Assembly (NCBI GenBank): GCA_012329085.1
Contig: JAAXQB010000184.1
Coordinates: forward strand, 1 to 8,851
Origin: Methanosarcinales archaeon
GTDB lineage: Archaea; Halobacteriota; Methanosarcinia; Methanosarcinales; Methanosarcinaceae
Direction of reading: 5' to 3'
DNA: 8,851 bases
Below the pieces are notes generated by a model. The model saw only the letters and a program-made list of their open reading frames with translations. It did no database searches and had not been told where the DNA came from. The stretch's first letter is position 1. Every line of letters starts with the position of its first letter. Position numbers and translations under genes: made by a program. Below are positions 7,074 to 8,851 of this stretch, in pieces.

Positions 7074-7088
7074 AAAAGGTTTAAAAAT

Positions 7089-7958
7089 TTGAAACATATT
7101 TACAAAAAAATAAAATCAATACTTATAGCAATTGCTATTATAAGTATATTCATTCATAGCATGCACACAATTAGTGCACACGATGAATCTATGCTCACAA
7201 ACGAAATTCAAAATCCAACTTTAACAAACGAATCAAACAATCAAAACGCAACTGCGATACCAGTGAGTGATATAGGCAATCCATCTTATTTCTTTGGTGG
7301 ATTGCTAATCGCAAGCATTTTTGGCATAAAAATTGGTGTTGGAAGTGGACTTTCAAATTTAAGTAAAAAAGAATTCATGCCAATTTCAATATTTTATCTA
7401 ATCACAACAGCAATTATTGCATATCTATCAATAAACATTATTCCTCACTATGTGATGGAGCAAATTAGAAATATTGCGCCAATTTATTATACAATACTTG
7501 CTTTAATTTCAATTATTGCAGGAGTATATACAATAAAAAGTTTAAAAAAAGGAAATGATATTTCAAAAAAATCCTTTTTAGTATTGGTTGCACCTTGCCC
7601 ATTATTAGTATTTTCAATCATGCTTATATCTACACAAATTCCATTTGAACTTAATAGTATATTAATAACAATTTTAACTACAATGGGATTTGTCGCAATT
7701 ATTGCAATATCTTATTTATTAAGTAAAATAAAAGCATCCACTCTACATCTTGGAAATTTGATGATTGCATTAGGATTTGGAATATTGACTGTTGCACTAA
7801 TACTTCCTGAATTTATTAAAACAGGATTTAATGTAGCCCCTACGGCTGGATTTATGATGGAATTAAATGAAATGGCAATGATTGTTTTATTTTTTATCAC
7901 ATTTGCGATATTAGGATTTCTCAAAGAAAATATTTTAATAAAACGAGGTGATTATTAA
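7089..7958 (+). CDS. DUF2162-type polytopic membrane protein with signal-like N-terminal extension
   Basis: A 289-residue integral membrane protein. Residues 8-30 look like a signal peptide or anchor (a KKIK start, an Ile/Ala-rich core, then ISAHDES). A polar Asn/Thr-rich stretch to about residue 66 follows, then seven membrane helices at about 68-88, 97-118, 130-150, 162-182, 190-212, 221-243 and 258-277. Notable motifs are FGIKIGVGSGL (78-88), at the end of the first core helix, and VAPCPLL (167-173) in the fourth. The layout and position next to CobN, DUF2149 and ExbB homologues fit DUF2162, a predicted transporter family that I believe is related to the LysE/CcdA-like group; substrate unknown. 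Members I recall are shorter and lack the N-terminal extension. The start is a TTG at 7089 with a weak AAAAGG upstream; no better ATG precedes the hydrophobic segment. It overlaps the next gene by one base, indicating translational coupling. Confidence 0.8.
   Translation: MKHIYKKIKSILIAIAIISIFIHSMHTISAHDESMLTNEIQNPTLTNESNNQNATAIPVSDIGNPSYFFGGLLIASIFGIKIGVGSGLSNLSKKEFMPISIFYLITTAIIAYLSINIIPHYVMEQIRNIAPIYYTILALISIIAGVYTIKSLKKGNDISKKSFLVLVAPCPLLVFSIMLISTQIPFELNSILITILTTMGFVAIIAISYLLSKIKASTLHLGNLMIALGFGILTVALILPEFIKTGFNVAPTAGFMMELNEMAMIVLFFITFAILGFLKENILIKRGDY
7945..7953 (+). promoter_or_regulatory. Strong ribosome binding site of the exbB-like gene
   Basis: GAGGTGATT is complementary to the 3' end of 16S rRNA. 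It ends four bases before the ATG at 7958, inside the last codons of the DUF2162 gene. It is the best ribosome binding site in the window and fixes this start. Confidence 0.85.
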
Positions 7959-8587
7959 TGGCAATTGAATATTTACAAGCAGTTTTACAATTAATTTCGT
8001 CAGTTCTTCTTTATCCTGTAATGATTACTTTATTTATACTCACAATATGGGCATTAGTGCTTATTGGTGGTATAACATCAGAATATTCCAATCGTAATAG
8101 AGATATTAAAAAAGCGATATCTGGCATAAAAAAAGCAAAAGAATGCATGGATTCTGGAAAATATGACGAATCTGTTTCAGCTCTTATAAATTGCTGTGCC
8201 ACTCCAATTGTATCAAATTATGCCAAAAATGTGTCACGCCTAATTGCAGAAAAAAATTCAGTTCAGGTAGAAAAAATTCTACAAGATTACGAACTTAAAG
8301 TCTTAAAAAAGCTTGAATCTACGAGAATAATATCTCATATAGCTCCTATGCTTGGGCTTATTGGAACCTTAGTTCCACTTGGTCCTGGATTGGTAGGACT
8401 TATTGAAGGAGATATTACAATACTTGCAAATGCACTTGTTATTGCATTTAGTACAACGGTTATCGGTCTTGCAGTTGGAGGAACTGCTTATGTTGTAACA
8501 ACCATTAGGCGAAGATGGTATGCACAAGACATGAGTGATATTGAATACATATCTGCAATTTTATTTGATGAAATTGAAACTGAATAA
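7958..8587 (+). CDS. MotA/TolQ/ExbB proton channel family protein
   Basis: A 209-residue membrane protein of the ExbB/TolQ/MotA family, which forms proton-conducting rings that turn proton flow into mechanical work. Membrane helices lie at about 16-40, 124-149 and 157-182. A cytoplasmic helical region (about 45-120, Lys/Glu-rich) separates the first from the second, as in ExbB and TolQ. The family core is clear: APMLGLIGTLVPLGPGLVGL at 129-148 (T137 at the channel-Thr position) and LVIAFSTTVIGLAVGG at 160-175 (T166/T167). The length is usual for a small ExbB. It starts with the A of the upstream gene's TAA (TAATG overlap). Its likely partner is the DUF2149 protein; no ordinary ExbD, TonB or MotB is present in the window. 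The membrane motor would energise the anchored chelatase or the DUF2162 protein; this is inference. Confidence 0.93.
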   Translation: MAIEYLQAVLQLISSVLLYPVMITLFILTIWALVLIGGITSEYSNRNRDIKKAISGIKKAKECMDSGKYDESVSALINCCATPIVSNYAKNVSRLIAEKNSVQVEKILQDYELKVLKKLESTRIISHIAPMLGLIGTLVPLGPGLVGLIEGDITILANALVIAFSTTVIGLAVGGTAYVVTTIRRRWYAQDMSDIEYISAILFDEIETE

Positions 8588-8640
8588 ATAAAAAGTTTTA
8601 ATTCTTTATGTATTAGAATGATGGAACTTAAAATTTTATA

Positions 8641-8682
8641 TGTGTCAAATATATCATTTGGCACAATAAAATATTATTTTTT
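8641..8682 (+). terminator. Terminator after the exbB-like gene
   Basis: A 10-bp stem (8641-8650 with 8656-8665, one U-G wobble, loop ATATC) is followed by an A/T tract with six T (8677-8682). It lies about 55 bases after the stop codon and should end the DUF2162-exbB transcript. Confidence 0.65.
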
Positions 8683-8713
8683 GAAAATAGTTTTTCATGT
8701 AAAATTAAATACT

Positions 8714-8737
8714 AACACTTGTTCATTCTGAACAAGC
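8714..8737. repeat. Hairpin repeat, diverged copy D
   Basis: CTTGTTCA (8718-8725) pairs with TGAACAAG (8729-8736) around loop TTC, preceded by AAC. It has the same layout as copies A and B, but three stem pairs are changed on both sides (T-A for C-G, G-C for A-T, A-T for G-C), so pairing is kept although sequence is not. Confidence 0.7.
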
Positions 8738-8738
8738 A

Positions 8739-8772
8739 AACACTCATTCGTTCCGAACGAGTTATTAAAAAT
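8739..8772. repeat. Hairpin repeat, copy C
   Basis: The left arm 8742-8750 and right arm 8754-8762 flank loop TTC. The 34-base block matches copy B (7040-7073) at 31 positions, including the right flank TATTAAAAAT. The outer pair is A-T instead of G-C, a compensated change. One internal pair is A·C on this strand, which would be a U·G wobble in RNA from the other strand. The remaining 79 bases of the window hold no supported gene. Confidence 0.85.
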
Positions 8773-8851
8773 TATATCTACACTTATTTTATCGTATCCG
8801 CTTCAAATTAGAGAGTAAATAGATCAAATGTGAGCCTGATAGATTATATTC

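Noticed and set aside
8789..8851. Twenty open minus-strand codons reaching the window edge, which could be the end of a convergent gene
   Set aside because: Too short to judge, and no family signal is visible; such a stretch occurs often by chance.

Overview
The window is a strongly AT-rich stretch, with intergenic DNA even richer in A+T than the genes. Gene content points to an anaerobic prokaryote, most likely a methanogenic archaeon of the low-GC kind (Methanobrevibacter-like composition). The evidence is a CobN-type chelatase with a secretion signal and C-terminal membrane anchor, next to DUF2149, DUF2162 and MotA/TolQ/ExbB proteins, a combination I know mainly from methanogens. Frequent ATA/AGA codons, TATA-like boxes and a GAGGTGATT ribosome binding site fit an archaeon but do not prove it. 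The genus is a guess.

Layout, all confident genes on the + strand. (1) 1-566: the 3' end of a gene of unrecognised function, closed by a very clear terminator (605-655). (2) 656-1056: a gene-free AT-rich leader with a possible TATA box. (3) 1057-5376: a large CobN/HmuS-like chelatase with a signal peptide and a C-terminal anchor, followed by a terminator-like hairpin. (4) 5455-5811: a DUF2149 protein laid out like ExbD/TolR. (5) 5836-6636: a two-domain BIG2 surface protein whose two ends closely resemble those of the CobN-like protein. (6) 6637-7088: a complex intergenic region with inverted repeats, a terminator-like hairpin, a TATA-like box and three small hairpins. (7) 7089-7958: a DUF2162 seven-helix membrane protein with an unusual N-terminal extension. 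(8) 7958-8587: a MotA/TolQ/ExbB proton channel protein, overlapping the previous gene by one base. (9) 8588-8851: a terminator and two more copies of the small hairpin repeat.

How the genes may work together (inference): the CobN-like protein sits outside the cytoplasmic membrane on one anchor, with no ATPase partner (CobS/CobT or ChlI/ChlD type) in the window. The ExbB-like protein plus the DUF2149 protein look like a proton-driven motor pair, and DUF2162 adds a polytopic membrane protein. This resembles the HmuS-T-U-V part of the Bacteroidetes hmuYRSTUV haem operon, in which HmuS is a membrane-anchored CobN homologue acting on haem. A plausible reading is a proton-motive-force-coupled extracytoplasmic system that inserts metal into, or removes it from, a tetrapyrrole (haem, corrinoid or F430-like), in a cell that probably has no outer membrane. 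The BIG2 protein is the unexpected extra part.

The other notable signal is a family of short hairpins (four copies in two pairs) with a conserved TTC loop, a conserved AAC 5' flank and compensatory changes in the stem.
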